Shown here: positions 34,014 through 42,828 of the stretch, piece after piece | How the letters are laid out: the number at the start of each line of letters is the position of its first letter | How positions within the stretch are numbered: the first letter of the stretch is position 1 | Assembly (NCBI RefSeq): GCF_000718635.1 | Contig: NZ_JOBF01000006.1 | Span: forward strand, 124,001-188,000 | From: Streptomyces varsoviensis | GTDB lineage: Bacteria > Actinomycetota > Actinomycetes > Streptomycetales > Streptomycetaceae | Length of the DNA stretch: 64,000 nt | Reading direction: 5' to 3' | Made by a program: the position numbers and the translations under genes | The notes under the pieces: model-generated | Database searches by the model: none | Seen by the model: only the letters and a program-made list of their open reading frames with translations | Told to the model about the DNA's origin: nothing

Positions 34014-35438
34014 ATGTCTACTGCCCCGGTTCGTGTTCGTTTCGCCCCGTCCCCGACCGGCATGTTCCATGTCGGTGGTGCACGGTCCGCTCTCTACAAC
34101 TGGGCCGTGGCACGACAGTCCGGTGGCACGTTCGTTCTGCGGATCGAGGACACCGATGCGGCCCGGAACAAGCCGGAGTGGATCGACGGGATCATCAGCG
34201 CGCTCGCGGCGATCGGCATCCACAGTGAGGACGCAGCCTTCGAGGGGCCGTACTTCCAGTCGCACAACGCAGACCGGCACCGGGAAGCGGGTCTGCAGCT
34301 CTTCGCGGCCGGTCGGGCGTACTACTGCGACTGCAGTCGGGAGCAGCTGAAGGAGCGCACGGGCTCGGATCACCTGGGTTACGACGGGTTCTGCCGGGAC
34401 CGGGGACTGGCTTTCGAGGAGGGACGGGCGCTGCGGTTCCGGACGCCTGACGAGGGCGAGACCGTCGTGGTCGACCTGGTCCGCGGGGAGCCAGCGTTCC
34501 CGAACAACGCGATCGAGGACTTCGTCATTGCCCGGGGTGACGGGTCCCCGGTCTTCCTGATCGCCAACGTGGTCGACGACCTGGACGAGGGCATCACGCA
34601 GGTCATTCGCGGTGAGGAGCACCTGTCGAACACGCCGAAGCAGCAGTTGCTGTGGGAGGCGCTCGGCGCCAAGCCGCCGGCGTGGGCGCACCTGCCGGTG
34701 ATCGTGAACGAGAAGCGGCAGAAGCTGTCCAAGCGCCGTGACAAGGTCGCGCTGGAGGACTACCTCGCCGAGGGCTTCCTCCCCGAGGCGATGGTGAACT
34801 ACCTCATGCTCTTGGGCTGGGGGCCCGGTGACGACCGGGAGATCATGCCGCACGAAGAGCTGGAGCAGCTCTTCCGGATCGAGGACGTCAACACGGCGCC
34901 TGCCTTCTTCGACGTGAAGAAGCTGACGGCGTTCAACGGCGACTACATCCGCGCGCTCTCGCCGGAGCAGTTCGCCAACGCCTGTGCGCCATGGCTCGTC
35001 GCCCCGTACGCGCCGTGGGCCCCGGAGGCGTTCGACAGGAACCTCTTCGAGGCGGCGGCCCCGCTGGCCCAGACCCGACTGGCGCTTCTGTCGGAGATCA
35101 CCAGCTACGTGGACTTCCTGTTCCTCGACGAGCCGGTCGAGGACGAGGCGTCGTGGAACAAGGCGATGAAGGCCGGCGCCGGCGACATCCTGACCGACAC
35201 CCGTGCCGAACTGGCCACTGTCGCGGACTGGAAGGCGGACGACCTGAAGGCCGTCCTGCTCGCCGTCGGCGAGAAGCACGGCCTCAAACTGGGCAAGGCC
35301 CAGGCGCCCATCCGGGTAGCGGTCACCGGCCGGACGATCGGACTCCCTCTGTTCGAGTCCATGGAGCTGCTCGGCCGGGACCGCGTGCTTGCCCGTCTGG
35401 ACGCCGCGGCCAAGAAGCTGGCCGCTACGCAGGCATAG
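34014..35438 (+). CDS. gltX: Glutamyl-tRNA synthetase, probable second copy
   Basis: A class I GluRS of 474 residues charging tRNA-Glu with glutamate. The HIGH-type motif is HVGG (19-22) in [20 protein letters not shown], and the KMSKS-type motif is KLSKR (237-241). A GluRS-type anticodon-binding region follows. It differs from the housekeeping actinobacterial form I remember, which reads PSPTGNPHVG. Lying inside a mobile island and ending 7 bp from a convergent biosynthetic operon, it is probably an accessory paralogue. It could give resistance to an inhibitor of GluRS, or supply Glu-tRNA for tailoring (inference). The start at MSTAPVRV is set by family alignment; GGAGG is close to it. Confidence 0.9.
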   Translation: MSTAPVRVRFAPSPTGMFHVGGARSALYNWAVARQSGGTFVLRIEDTDAARNKPEWIDGIISALAAIGIHSEDAAFEGPYFQSHNADRHREAGLQLFAAGRAYYCDCSREQLKERTGSDHLGYDGFCRDRGLAFEEGRALRFRTPDEGETVVVDLVRGEPAFPNNAIEDFVIARGDGSPVFLIANVVDDLDEGITQVIRGEEHLSNTPKQQLLWEALGAKPPAWAHLPVIVNEKRQKLSKRRDKVALEDYLAEGFLPEAMVNYLMLLGWGPGDDREIMPHEELEQLFRIEDVNTAPAFFDVKKLTAFNGDYIRALSPEQFANACAPWLVAPYAPWAPEAFDRNLFEAAAPLAQTRLALLSEITSYVDFLFLDEPVEDEASWNKAMKAGAGDILTDTRAELATVADWKADDLKAVLLAVGEKHGLKLGKAQAPIRVAVTGRTIGLPLFESMELLGRDRVLARLDAAAKKLAATQA

Positions 35439-35445
35439 TCGTTGG

Positions 35446-36432
35446 TCAGGCGACCTGCGCCAGCAGGTCGCCCCAGGCGTTGCCGAAGTAGTTCAGATCG
35501 AACCGGGCCAGGGCCTCGTATGCGGCCTTGGCCTCGGCCTGACGCGTTGCTGCGCGTTCCCGGACCTGCGTCGCCAGGCGGTCGAGGTCCGGGGCCGGCT
35601 GACCGGTCAGGGTAGCGAGGTCGCCCAGGCCGGCCACCGGGCGGATCAGGCAGGGCAGGCCGAGCAGCAGGGCCTCGGCCGCGCAGCGACTCCAGCCCTC
35701 CCGCATCCGGGGAAGGAAGACACCGACGTCGCACGCGCACAGAAGCCGCAGGTAGCGCTCGCGTTCCACGTCGTAGTGGGCACCGTCGAAGCCGATGGTG
35801 TTGCTGCCGCTGGTGATCACCCGCAGCCTGGGGCCGCCGGCCAGAGCCGCCGAGACCTCCTCGATGCCCTTCCAGTGCACGGCCTTGCCCGCGTACACGC
35901 CTATCGCGTCCGGGGGCAGGTCGAACTCGGCGCGGCATTCGGCGCGGTCGAAGCCGCGTGCCCTCTCGACCTCCGTCATGTCGAAGGCGTTGTAGATCAC
36001 CTGCACGTTGCGGACGCCTCGGGCCCGGAGGAAGTCCGCCCAGTACGGGGCGACGCAGACCACGGCGGCGCATTGCGGCAGCATCCGGAACAGGTGCTCC
36101 CAGAGCATGGTCTCGACGGGTGCGGAGTCGTGCTGCAGCGGCTCGTAGTGGTGGAGGAGGAACACCGTGCGGGCCCTCATCTCCGGGGTGAAGAGCAGCA
36201 GGCTCAGGTCGTCCCACACGAAGGTGCCGGTGGTGCCGTGCAGCGCCCGTATGGAAGGGGCCAGGCGGGCAAGGTGGCGGAGCTTGCGCCAGCGGCGGAC
36301 GCGGTAGGTGCGCTTGTGGTCCGGGACCGTGCGCCACTCCACGTCGTCGGCCGTCGCCTCGTGGAGCATCCGCAGGTAGACCCGGCCGCCGGTCCGGCCG
36401 ACCGGCTCCATCGAGTAGACGATCCGCTTCAC
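35446..36432 (-). CDS. Glycosyltransferase, GT-B fold (GT4-like)
   Basis: A protein of 328 residues with a GT-B layout: N-terminal acceptor domain (VGRTGGRVYLRMLHEA) and C-terminal nucleotide-sugar domain (AIGVYAGKAVHWKGIEEVS, LPRMREGWSRCAAEALLLGL with the EX7E-like segment). It probably transfers a sugar to the product made by the operon. It is the last gene of the minus-strand operon. Its GTG start overlaps the HD gene stop as GTGA. Its 3' end is 7 bp from the convergent gltX. Confidence 0.82.
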   Translation of the reverse strand: MKRIVYSMEPVGRTGGRVYLRMLHEATADDVEWRTVPDHKRTYRVRRWRKLRHLARLAPSIRALHGTTGTFVWDDLSLLLFTPEMRARTVFLLHHYEPLQHDSAPVETMLWEHLFRMLPQCAAVVCVAPYWADFLRARGVRNVQVIYNAFDMTEVERARGFDRAECRAEFDLPPDAIGVYAGKAVHWKGIEEVSAALAGGPRLRVITSGSNTIGFDGAHYDVERERYLRLLCACDVGVFLPRMREGWSRCAAEALLLGLPCLIRPVAGLGDLATLTGQPAPDLDRLATQVRERAATRQAEAKAAYEALARFDLNYFGNAWGDLLAQVA

Positions 36433-37052
36433 GGACGTACCTCCTGTTGGTGTCGGTCGTACTCGGCGTGGAGCAGCGCGTGCATGGCCGCCAGGTGGAG
36501 GCTGAGGCCGCGGGCGGCGTCGGCAATCGGGAGGTAGAAGTCCTCCAGGCTCCGGAGGAACCGCCGGCGCCGGTCAAGGTTGGGCGAGAGGGCAAGGTCG
36601 CGCAGGTTGTGAAGGCGGTCGGCGAACCGGACGAGGAGGTCCTCGGATGGGAGCGCGGCCTGCTTGAAGCGCCAGTTGGTTTCGTCGCCGACGGCCTTGG
36701 GACGCTGTTCGAGGCGGTGGTCGGCGGTCATGGCGCGCAGGCGGGCGGTGAACCGGGCTCCAAGGTGCTGGACGAGCAGCGCCTCAGCTTCGGGAGCCAC
36801 TTCCAGGGCGTCGTGGAGAAGGGCGAGGACGAGGGTCTCGGGGTGGCTGACCCTGATTTCGGCGCGCAAGAGCGTGACGACGGCCAACGGGTGCTCCAGG
36901 TACGGGGTGCCCTGGTCGCGGGTGTGGCCGTCGTAGACGGAGAGGGCCAGGGTGCCGGCGACTTCGGCGAAGGACTGCTCGTCTGTGCTCCACAGGGCGG
37001 TGCCGAGCACGGTGAGGACGTGGTCCAGGTCGGTGGGGTTCATCCGCCTCAC
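36429..37052 (-). CDS. HD-domain phosphohydrolase, SpoT-like
   Basis: A protein of 207 residues with an HD metal-dependent phosphohydrolase core: GTPYLEHPLAVVTLL, LLALLHDALE-type (LALLHDALEVAPEAE) and VRFADRLHNLRDLAL. This arrangement resembles the ppGpp hydrolase domain of SpoT/MESH1, though no synthetase, TGS or ACT domain is present. Within this operon it may hydrolyse a nucleotide intermediate rather than ppGpp. The GTG at 37052 overlaps the carbamoyltransferase stop; an internal ATG at 37043 is possible. Confidence 0.82.
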   Translation of the reverse strand: MRRMNPTDLDHVLTVLGTALWSTDEQSFAEVAGTLALSVYDGHTRDQGTPYLEHPLAVVTLLRAEIRVSHPETLVLALLHDALEVAPEAEALLVQHLGARFTARLRAMTADHRLEQRPKAVGDETNWRFKQAALPSEDLLVRFADRLHNLRDLALSPNLDRRRRFLRSLEDFYLPIADAARGLSLHLAAMHALLHAEYDRHQQEVRP

Positions 37053-38764
37053 CTCGTGAGGAGAGCCGTGGCACGGGGGTCGGACACGTGGTCGGCGAGC
37101 AGGAGAGTGTCCCCGACAGCCAGGGCGTCGAGGCCGAGGTCAGCCGCCGCTGCCACGGCCTGCTCGGCGGTCCGCAGGATCGGGGTGCCCTTTCGGTTGA
37201 ACGAGGTATTCAGCAGCAGCGGTAGTCCGGTGCGCTCGTGGAACTGCTCCAGGAGTTCGCGCAGGCCCTGATGGTGGGGGTCGACGGCCTGGACGCGAGC
37301 GGTGCCGTCATGGTGGGTGACGGCGGGGATGCGGGTGGCCTGGCACCGTCGGACGTGAGCGACCCGGTTCATGAAAGGGTCGCCCTCTGACATGAACCAC
37401 TCCGTGGCGTGTTCGGCCAGGACAGCCGGGGCGAAGGGACGGTACGTCGCTCGCTTCTTGATCGCGTTGAGTCGATCACGCGTGGCGGTGTGGCCGGGGT
37501 GAGCGAGGATCGAGCGATGACCGAGGGCACGCGGCCCAAATTCGAGCGGTCCCCGCACCCAGCCGACGATGTGTTGCTCCGCGAGCAGCGCGGCCACGGT
37601 TGGCTCCAGTCCCCGTCCGAGGCCGGTCAGGGCGCGGTACCCAGTCGGCACCGCCGGCGTTGGCACGGCACCCGGGTGCGGGCCCCAGGCCGCGTCTGTC
37701 GGCACTGGGAGGCGCTCCTGCCCGAGCTGGTAGTGCCAGCCGTAGAGCGCGGCGCCCACGGCAGTGCCCGCGTCGTGCGGGGCCGGTGCCACGAAGAGGG
37801 TGTCGAAGCCGCTGTCGGCGGCCAGCTGACCGTTGAGGTGGGAGTTCAGGGCGCACCCGCCCGAGAACACCAACGTCGAGGATCCGGTGAGACGTTGCAG
37901 GTGTCGGGCGACGTGGACGACCGATTCGGCGAAGACCTCTTGAACGGCGGCGGCCAGGTCGGCCCGTTGGTGTTCTGGCTGCTCCGCGACATTGGCAGCG
38001 GTCCAGGCGCGGCCACCGAGCAGCAGCGGGGTGCCGCTGTCCGCCGAGCCCCAGGGGTACTCGATGCGCACCTCGCCGTCGTCTCCGAGCCGTACGAGAT
38101 CCCGGAGCTGAGCTGCGTAGCGCTGAGGGTCGCCGAAGGCCGCGAGCGCCATCATGCTGCCCTCGGGCTCGTCGCCGGGAGGGATCACTCGTCGGGCGAG
38201 GTTCCGGTAGAAGTGCCCGAGGGATGAGTGGATGCGCCGGGGCCCGGCCGGGCTTCGGACAACGGTCGGCATGCCCTGGTGGAGGCGGTCGATGCGATCG
38301 GGTCGCAGGCCGTACCCGGTGATGCGCTCCCGGCCCGGACCGAAGTCGGACCCGAGGGAGGAGCCGCCGGCGTCGATGACGAGGCCCGCTGCGTACTCGT
38401 GGCCGGAGAGCAGGTAGCCGGAGAGCACGTGGGCCGTGTGGTGGGAGAGGAGGCGGAGGTGTTCGCCGAGCGGGGCGGGCAGGAGGGCGGCGAGTTCGTC
38501 GCGCTCCTCGGCCAGCCACCAGCCGGCGGCGGGGTTGGGGCGCATGGAGGCGGCCCAGACGACGTCGATGTCCTGCGGTTCGAGGTCGGCGGCCTCCAGG
38601 CACCACTGGAGCGCGCGGGTTGGGGTGGTGAGAGTGCCCTTGCGGGTGGGGTGGTTGTGCTTGACGCCGCTCCAGCGTTCCTCTTCGGCCGCGTAGAGGC
38701 GGCCGTCGACGACTAAGGCGGCGCTGGTGTCGTGGTGGAAGTTCAGTCCGAGCACTGCGGGCAT
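37049..38764 (-). CDS. NodU/CmcH/TobZ-family O-carbamoyltransferase
   Basis: A protein of 571 residues, full length for the family, which uses carbamoyl phosphate and ATP to make a carbamoyl adenylate and transfers carbamoyl to a hydroxyl. Visible are GLNFHHDTSAALVVDG at the N-terminus, the metal-site HHTAHVLSGYLLSG, SGGCALNSHLNG, APAPHDAGTAVGAALYG, and the C-terminal YrdC-like and NTSFN segments (GPLEFGPRALGHRSILAHP, LPLLLNTSFN). Carbamoyltransferases of this type tailor aminoglycosides, cephamycins and nucleosides. RBS and ATG at 38764 fit. It lies 23 bp after the radical SAM gene. Confidence 0.92.
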   Translation of the reverse strand: MPAVLGLNFHHDTSAALVVDGRLYAAEEERWSGVKHNHPTRKGTLTTPTRALQWCLEAADLEPQDIDVVWAASMRPNPAAGWWLAEERDELAALLPAPLGEHLRLLSHHTAHVLSGYLLSGHEYAAGLVIDAGGSSLGSDFGPGRERITGYGLRPDRIDRLHQGMPTVVRSPAGPRRIHSSLGHFYRNLARRVIPPGDEPEGSMMALAAFGDPQRYAAQLRDLVRLGDDGEVRIEYPWGSADSGTPLLLGGRAWTAANVAEQPEHQRADLAAAVQEVFAESVVHVARHLQRLTGSSTLVFSGGCALNSHLNGQLAADSGFDTLFVAPAPHDAGTAVGAALYGWHYQLGQERLPVPTDAAWGPHPGAVPTPAVPTGYRALTGLGRGLEPTVAALLAEQHIVGWVRGPLEFGPRALGHRSILAHPGHTATRDRLNAIKKRATYRPFAPAVLAEHATEWFMSEGDPFMNRVAHVRRCQATRIPAVTHHDGTARVQAVDPHHQGLRELLEQFHERTGLPLLLNTSFNRKGTPILRTAEQAVAAAADLGLDALAVGDTLLLADHVSDPRATALLTR

Positions 38765-38787
38765 GGTCGTGTACCTCCGGTCTGGGG

Positions 38788-39585
38788 TCAGACGGTGAGG
38801 GCCGGGGCGGGGAGGAGGGCTGCGCCGGAGTCGGTGTACTCGTGGCAGCGCAGGCAGAATCGGAAGTGGTGGCCTCGGGGCGCGAAGACCTTCGCCGCGA
38901 AGTCCTCGTCCCAGATGCTGAACTCGCTGTCGTCCTTCGCCATGGCGTTGAAGCAGCGGTAACAGGACCCGTCCATCTCGATCATCAGGTGCTGGTCGAG
39001 ATAGCGGTCGCAGAGGCCACGCAGCTCGTTCGCCGGCTGGCCGACGTCGACGTGGTGCACGTGGTTGGTGACGTGGATGGCGCCGTATGTGTCGCAGAGC
39101 CTCGCGAGATGCGTGAGGCGGGCGGCACTGATGCCTTCCAAGACGCTGTTGATGACCACGGTCTTGCCGGCCTCGCGGAGGCGGGGCACCACAGCGTGGA
39201 CCTCGTCGTAGTTCTGGTGCTCGTCGTCGCAACCGAGGAGGACCTGGTCGTAGGAGCGGAGGGTGGCGTCCATAATCCGCTTGTTACGGGCCAGAGTGAT
39301 GGCGTTCGTGCCCAGGACCATGACCTTGTCGGGCAGGCGGGTGCGGGCCGCGTCGCTGAGGGCGGGGAAGTCCCGGTGCACGGTTGGCTCGCCGCCGTTG
39401 ATGTGCAGTTGCCGGAACGGAATGGTGCCCAGCCTGGCCAGGATGGTGGAGAACAGCTCCATGGACATGTTCTCGCCCTGGGCGCCGTCGGCGAAGATGC
39501 AGAAGTCGCAGGACCGGTTGCATTTGGTCGTGATCTTGACCTTGGCCGTCTTCAGGGTACGGGGCAGGGGTGCACGCGCGGGCAT
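38788..39585 (-). CDS. Radical SAM protein with C-terminal Cys pairs
   Basis: A radical SAM enzyme of 265 residues. The CxxxCxxC cluster is CNRSCDFC (Cys22, 26, 29) and the SAM-binding segment is HINGGEPTVH. Two extra cysteine pairs near the C-terminus (GSCYRC and RFCLRCHEY) could bind an auxiliary Fe-S cluster, like twitch/SPASM domains. The ATG at 39585 follows AAGGAGTCCCGCC. The substrate is unknown. It sits between the nucleotidyltransferase-like and carbamoyltransferase genes. Confidence 0.88.
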   Translation of the reverse strand: MPARAPLPRTLKTAKVKITTKCNRSCDFCIFADGAQGENMSMELFSTILARLGTIPFRQLHINGGEPTVHRDFPALSDAARTRLPDKVMVLGTNAITLARNKRIMDATLRSYDQVLLGCDDEHQNYDEVHAVVPRLREAGKTVVINSVLEGISAARLTHLARLCDTYGAIHVTNHVHHVDVGQPANELRGLCDRYLDQHLMIEMDGSCYRCFNAMAKDDSEFSIWDEDFAAKVFAPRGHHFRFCLRCHEYTDSGAALLPAPALTV

Positions 39586-39601
39586 GGCGGGACTCCTTGT
39601 G

Positions 39602-40717
39602 CTAGGGGTGGACGTCACCGGGGGTGTGGCTGAGGAAGTCCTGCACGGTGGGCCTCTGCTGGTGCCAGAGCGCGAGGGTCGCGCGCAGGGTGCCGGCGGT
39701 GGTCGGGCCGGTGGGGATCAGCCTCGCCATTCGGGCGGCCAGCCGCTGGGCGGGAGTGGTCTCGTCGGCCGCGAGCGCGTTCAAGGTCCCTGCGGCGGAT
39801 CGGAGTTCCTTCGCTTCGCGCCGGATCAGATACTCGGTCGCGACACCCGGCGGCGGGTCGAGGTAGTACAGCCAGCGGGCGACGCGTACGCGGAGCATCC
39901 CGGCTGTCATCACCCAGTCGGTGTCGGCGTGAAAGCCGCACTCACCGACAGTGCTGGGCGCGTCGGGAACGCGGCGCATCGCCGCCTCCAGAGCGACATG
40001 GGCCGTGCGAAGCAGGTGGCGCGGGCCCCGAGGGCGAGCGTCGGACCGGTCGTCGGCATGCCCGAGAAACAGTTCGGCGTACCCGTCCAGCCCGTCCGGC
40101 CGCCACTGCGTGAGGGCGGCCGTCTTGCCGGGGCAGCGGGTCCGTGTCGCGAGAGCGGCTGCGGCGAACCAGCACGGGGCGAGGTAGTGCCAGGCCACGC
40201 AGTGGCGCCGGTACGCGGCAACGTTCTCCACCACGTTGTCGATGCTGTCCGCCGCCAGCTGGTACCGGCCGCCCAGCCGGGCTTGGAGGATTCCCCGGTA
40301 GAACCGCTCGTCGACCTCGCGCCACGGCGCCATCTGGGCCCGCGACTTCCAGCGTTGGAAGTCACGGACGCTCCCGCTGATCAGCGACCAGGTCGCCAGC
40401 TCGGGCGCGGAGACAAATCGTCCGTCGGCCTCGACCATGGTGAACGCGAAGCCGGGCGGGTGCTCCAAGAGACGCTTGTGAGAGATGTCCCTGCCGACCG
40501 CGGCCGTGTGAGCGGCGGCCAGGCGGTGGTTCCACTCCTCCCAGTCCGTCGGTGCCTCTGGGATGAGAATCCGTACGTCGATGTCGGAGTGGGGCGCCAG
40601 CAGGTCGGCCGGCTGCCACTTGTGGGTGAGCATCGCCGCGCCGACGCCGTGAGCATCCAGCTCGCGCTCGTACAGCGCCCCGAGCCCTGGGTACAGAGGC
40701 GCCTCAACCATGACCAT
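39602..40717 (-). CDS. Nucleotidyltransferase-like protein
   Basis: A protein of 371 residues. The region LAPHSDIDVRILIPEAPTDW (about residues 30-50) has the SDIDV pattern of DNA polymerase beta-type nucleotidyltransferases, although the preceding GS is replaced by PH. The C-terminal 300 residues are helical, with many conserved-looking Trp and His residues, and are not recognised. It may adenylylate an intermediate or act as a resistance-type antibiotic nucleotidyltransferase. Its ATG overlaps the MoaA-like gene stop as TGATG. Confidence 0.6.
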   Translation of the reverse strand: MVMVEAPLYPGLGALYERELDAHGVGAAMLTHKWQPADLLAPHSDIDVRILIPEAPTDWEEWNHRLAAAHTAAVGRDISHKRLLEHPPGFAFTMVEADGRFVSAPELATWSLISGSVRDFQRWKSRAQMAPWREVDERFYRGILQARLGGRYQLAADSIDNVVENVAAYRRHCVAWHYLAPCWFAAAALATRTRCPGKTAALTQWRPDGLDGYAELFLGHADDRSDARPRGPRHLLRTAHVALEAAMRRVPDAPSTVGECGFHADTDWVMTAGMLRVRVARWLYYLDPPPGVATEYLIRREAKELRSAAGTLNALAADETTPAQRLAARMARLIPTGPTTAGTLRATLALWHQQRPTVQDFLSHTPGDVHP

Positions 40718-41826
40718 CACCGCTCCTCGGTGGATGCGCAGGCGCAGGAGAGCCGGGCCGTTTCCGTGGTCAAGAGAGGGAGAAGCGGCAGGACCGGGGT
40801 GCCTTCGGGACGCTCCATCCGGTCCCAGCGCAGGTCGTAGTCGACGTAGTGGAAGCCCTGCCAGGCGTCGTTGGCGTTGCGGTCGAGCATGGCCTGGAAG
40901 AGGTGGGCGAAGGCGTTGCCGAGGGTGCCGTCGGCGAGATGGGGCTTCAGAGGGATGTCGCGGTTGTGGAGGATGCAGGGGCGGGCCACGCCCGTGGGCG
41001 TGATCTTGATGCGGTTGGCGTCGGAGCAGGTGGCGCAGCTGGAGTTCGAGATGAAGCCGATCGAGCCCGCCCAGCCTTCCGGGCGAAGATACTGCCCGGG
41101 GCTGCGGACCCCGAGCTCGTCCCTGCGCACCTCGCCGGCGTTCACGAACCACTCGTGGAGACGGTCTCGAACCTCCGCCTCACTGATGAACTCGGTGTCG
41201 AAGAGCGCTTGGGCGGGGCCAATGTTCTGGAGTTCGATCAGCCGGACGGCGATGGGCAGGTCGCGGGCGAGCTCGGCGACGGCGAAGGCGTCATCCAGGT
41301 AGGTGCGCTGCAGAACGCAGTTGATCTTCACGCGCAGGCCGAGGGCGAGCGCGGTGTCGAGGGTGCGCCGGGTGACGCGCGGGTCGCCGCCGCCCATGAT
41401 CTCGGCGGACCGGTCGGGGTCGAGGCTGTGGAGGCTGAGATTGAGGTACGTCAGACCGGCGCGGTGGAGTTTCTCGACGCTCAGGCCGCGGCGCAGGTTG
41501 CCGTGGCTGGTCATGCCGATCGCGGCGTCGGACCCGAGGCCGTCCGCCAGGCCCGCGATCACGTCGACGATGTCCGCTCGGAGGGTCGGCTCGCCGCCGG
41601 AGCAGTGCGCTTTCTTGATCTGCCAGGCGCCGGCCTCGGCGGCGATGGCCGCGTAGTCGGAGGCGGTCAGGGGTCGGTCCTTGTGCCCGTAGTCCGGCAT
41701 GCAGCGCGGCTTGCAGAACACGCAGTCCAGGTTGCAGAGCGAGTTCAGGGTGAAGGCCAGGTAGGGGTGGTTGCGGCTGGTCTCCGTGAAAGCGGCAACC
41801 AGGTCGCGGTGGCGTGTGGTCGGCAT
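40717..41826 (-). CDS. MoaA-like radical SAM enzyme
   Basis: A radical SAM protein of 369 residues built like MoaA, the GTP 3',8-cyclase of molybdopterin synthesis. The N-terminal cluster is CNLDCVFC (Cys31, 35, 38), with SGGEPTLR for SAM. A second Fe-S cluster site near the C-terminus has Cys264, Cys267 and Cys284 around NRIKIT. In MoaA the second basic residue of that segment is Arg as I recall; here it is Lys. The usual C-terminal Gly-Gly is missing (the chain ends in ACASTEER). So it is likely a paralogue with a changed substrate, possibly a nucleotide. It starts 3 bp from the dehydrogenase gene. Confidence 0.85.
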   Translation of the reverse strand: MPTTRHRDLVAAFTETSRNHPYLAFTLNSLCNLDCVFCKPRCMPDYGHKDRPLTASDYAAIAAEAGAWQIKKAHCSGGEPTLRADIVDVIAGLADGLGSDAAIGMTSHGNLRRGLSVEKLHRAGLTYLNLSLHSLDPDRSAEIMGGGDPRVTRRTLDTALALGLRVKINCVLQRTYLDDAFAVAELARDLPIAVRLIELQNIGPAQALFDTEFISEAEVRDRLHEWFVNAGEVRRDELGVRSPGQYLRPEGWAGSIGFISNSSCATCSDANRIKITPTGVARPCILHNRDIPLKPHLADGTLGNAFAHLFQAMLDRNANDAWQGFHYVDYDLRWDRMERPEGTPVLPLLPLLTTETARLSCACASTEER

Positions 41827-41829
41827 TGG

Positions 41830-42828
41830 TCAGCCTCCTACGAGGGGAGAGCGAGCAGCGGGCACCTCGGCCAGGCCGTTGAGCGGCTGGTCGGTGAGGT
41901 AGCGGCGCAGGTTGTCGGCGAAGAACGCGACCGCCTCGTCCATGTACGTGCGGCTGAGCGTGGAGCTCTTCGGCGTGAGGACGACCCGCGGGTGGAGCCG
42001 CAGTGGATGGCGGACCGGCAGCGGTTTCGGGGCGAAGACGTCCAAGGCTGCGCCGCGAAGGTGGTCAGCGTTGAGAGCGGCCAGCAGAGCCGACTGGTCG
42101 ACGGTCATCGCACGGCCGAGATTGAGGAAGAGGGACTTCGGCTTGAACGCCGTGAAGAGGTCGTGGTCGAAGAAGCGGTCAGTGGCCCGCGTGGCGGGCA
42201 GCAGATCGACCACCACGTCGGCGACGGCGACCGCTTGGTGCACTGCCGACGCGTGCATCCACGTGATCCCGCCCTCGACGGCCACCGGCGGCGTGCGCCG
42301 TACGCCGACGACGTCCATTCCGAAGGAGCGGGCCGCGCGAGCGAGGTGCTCGCCGATGCTGCCACAGCCGACGATGGTCATCGTCGCCCCCGCCAGGTCG
42401 AAGAACTCCTCAGCCAGGTCGTTCTTCCACCAGGACCGGTTCCGCTGGACCCGCTGACTCATGAACAGGCCACGTGAGAATCCCAGGACCATCCCCATGG
42501 CGTGCTCCGCCATGGGCCTGCCGTGGAACCCGTACGAGCGGGTCAGAGCGACTCCGACGGAGTGGGCCTCGGCGACGGGCAGATGGTCGGTGCCGGCTGC
42601 CGGGGAGGCGATCCACCTCAGGTGAGGGGCGCCGAACAGCCACGACGGCTTGAACGTCCAGCCGAAATAGACGTGCGCTTCGGCCAGCTGGTGCGGCACG
42701 GACTCCTCAGTCGCCGTACGGAACTCGACTCCGGGGAAGGCGGCTGACAGCGCCCGCTCGTGCTCGGCGGACAGCCGCCAGAAGCGGTGCGGGGACTCCA
42801 GGCTGACCAACACAACCGGCCGGTTCAT
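41830..42828 (-). CDS. D-2-hydroxyacid dehydrogenase family protein with altered active site
   Basis: A protein of 332 residues of the D-isomer-specific 2-hydroxyacid dehydrogenase family. The NAD-binding motif is IVGCGSIGEHLARAA (about 152-166), with the conserved Arg239 in NLGRAM. The catalytic Glu normally in DVFxxEP reads DVFAPKP (Lys268), and the catalytic His normally in TPH reads LTPKSST (Lys287). With two of the three catalytic residues changed to Lys, ordinary hydride transfer is doubtful. It may catalyse a different reaction or bind a ligand. The ATG overlaps the glycosyltransferase stop as ATGA. Confidence 0.85.
   Translation of the reverse strand: MNRPVVLVSLESPHRFWRLSAEHERALSAAFPGVEFRTATEESVPHQLAEAHVYFGWTFKPSWLFGAPHLRWIASPAAGTDHLPVAEAHSVGVALTRSYGFHGRPMAEHAMGMVLGFSRGLFMSQRVQRNRSWWKNDLAEEFFDLAGATMTIVGCGSIGEHLARAARSFGMDVVGVRRTPPVAVEGGITWMHASAVHQAVAVADVVVDLLPATRATDRFFDHDLFTAFKPKSLFLNLGRAMTVDQSALLAALNADHLRGAALDVFAPKPLPVRHPLRLHPRVVLTPKSSTLSRTYMDEAVAFFADNLRRYLTDQPLNGLAEVPAARSPLVGG

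Noticed and set aside
40849..42477. 542-codon plus-strand frame opposite the MoaA-like and dehydrogenase genes
   Set aside because: The minus strand carries complete radical SAM and Rossmann motifs; the plus frame has none.
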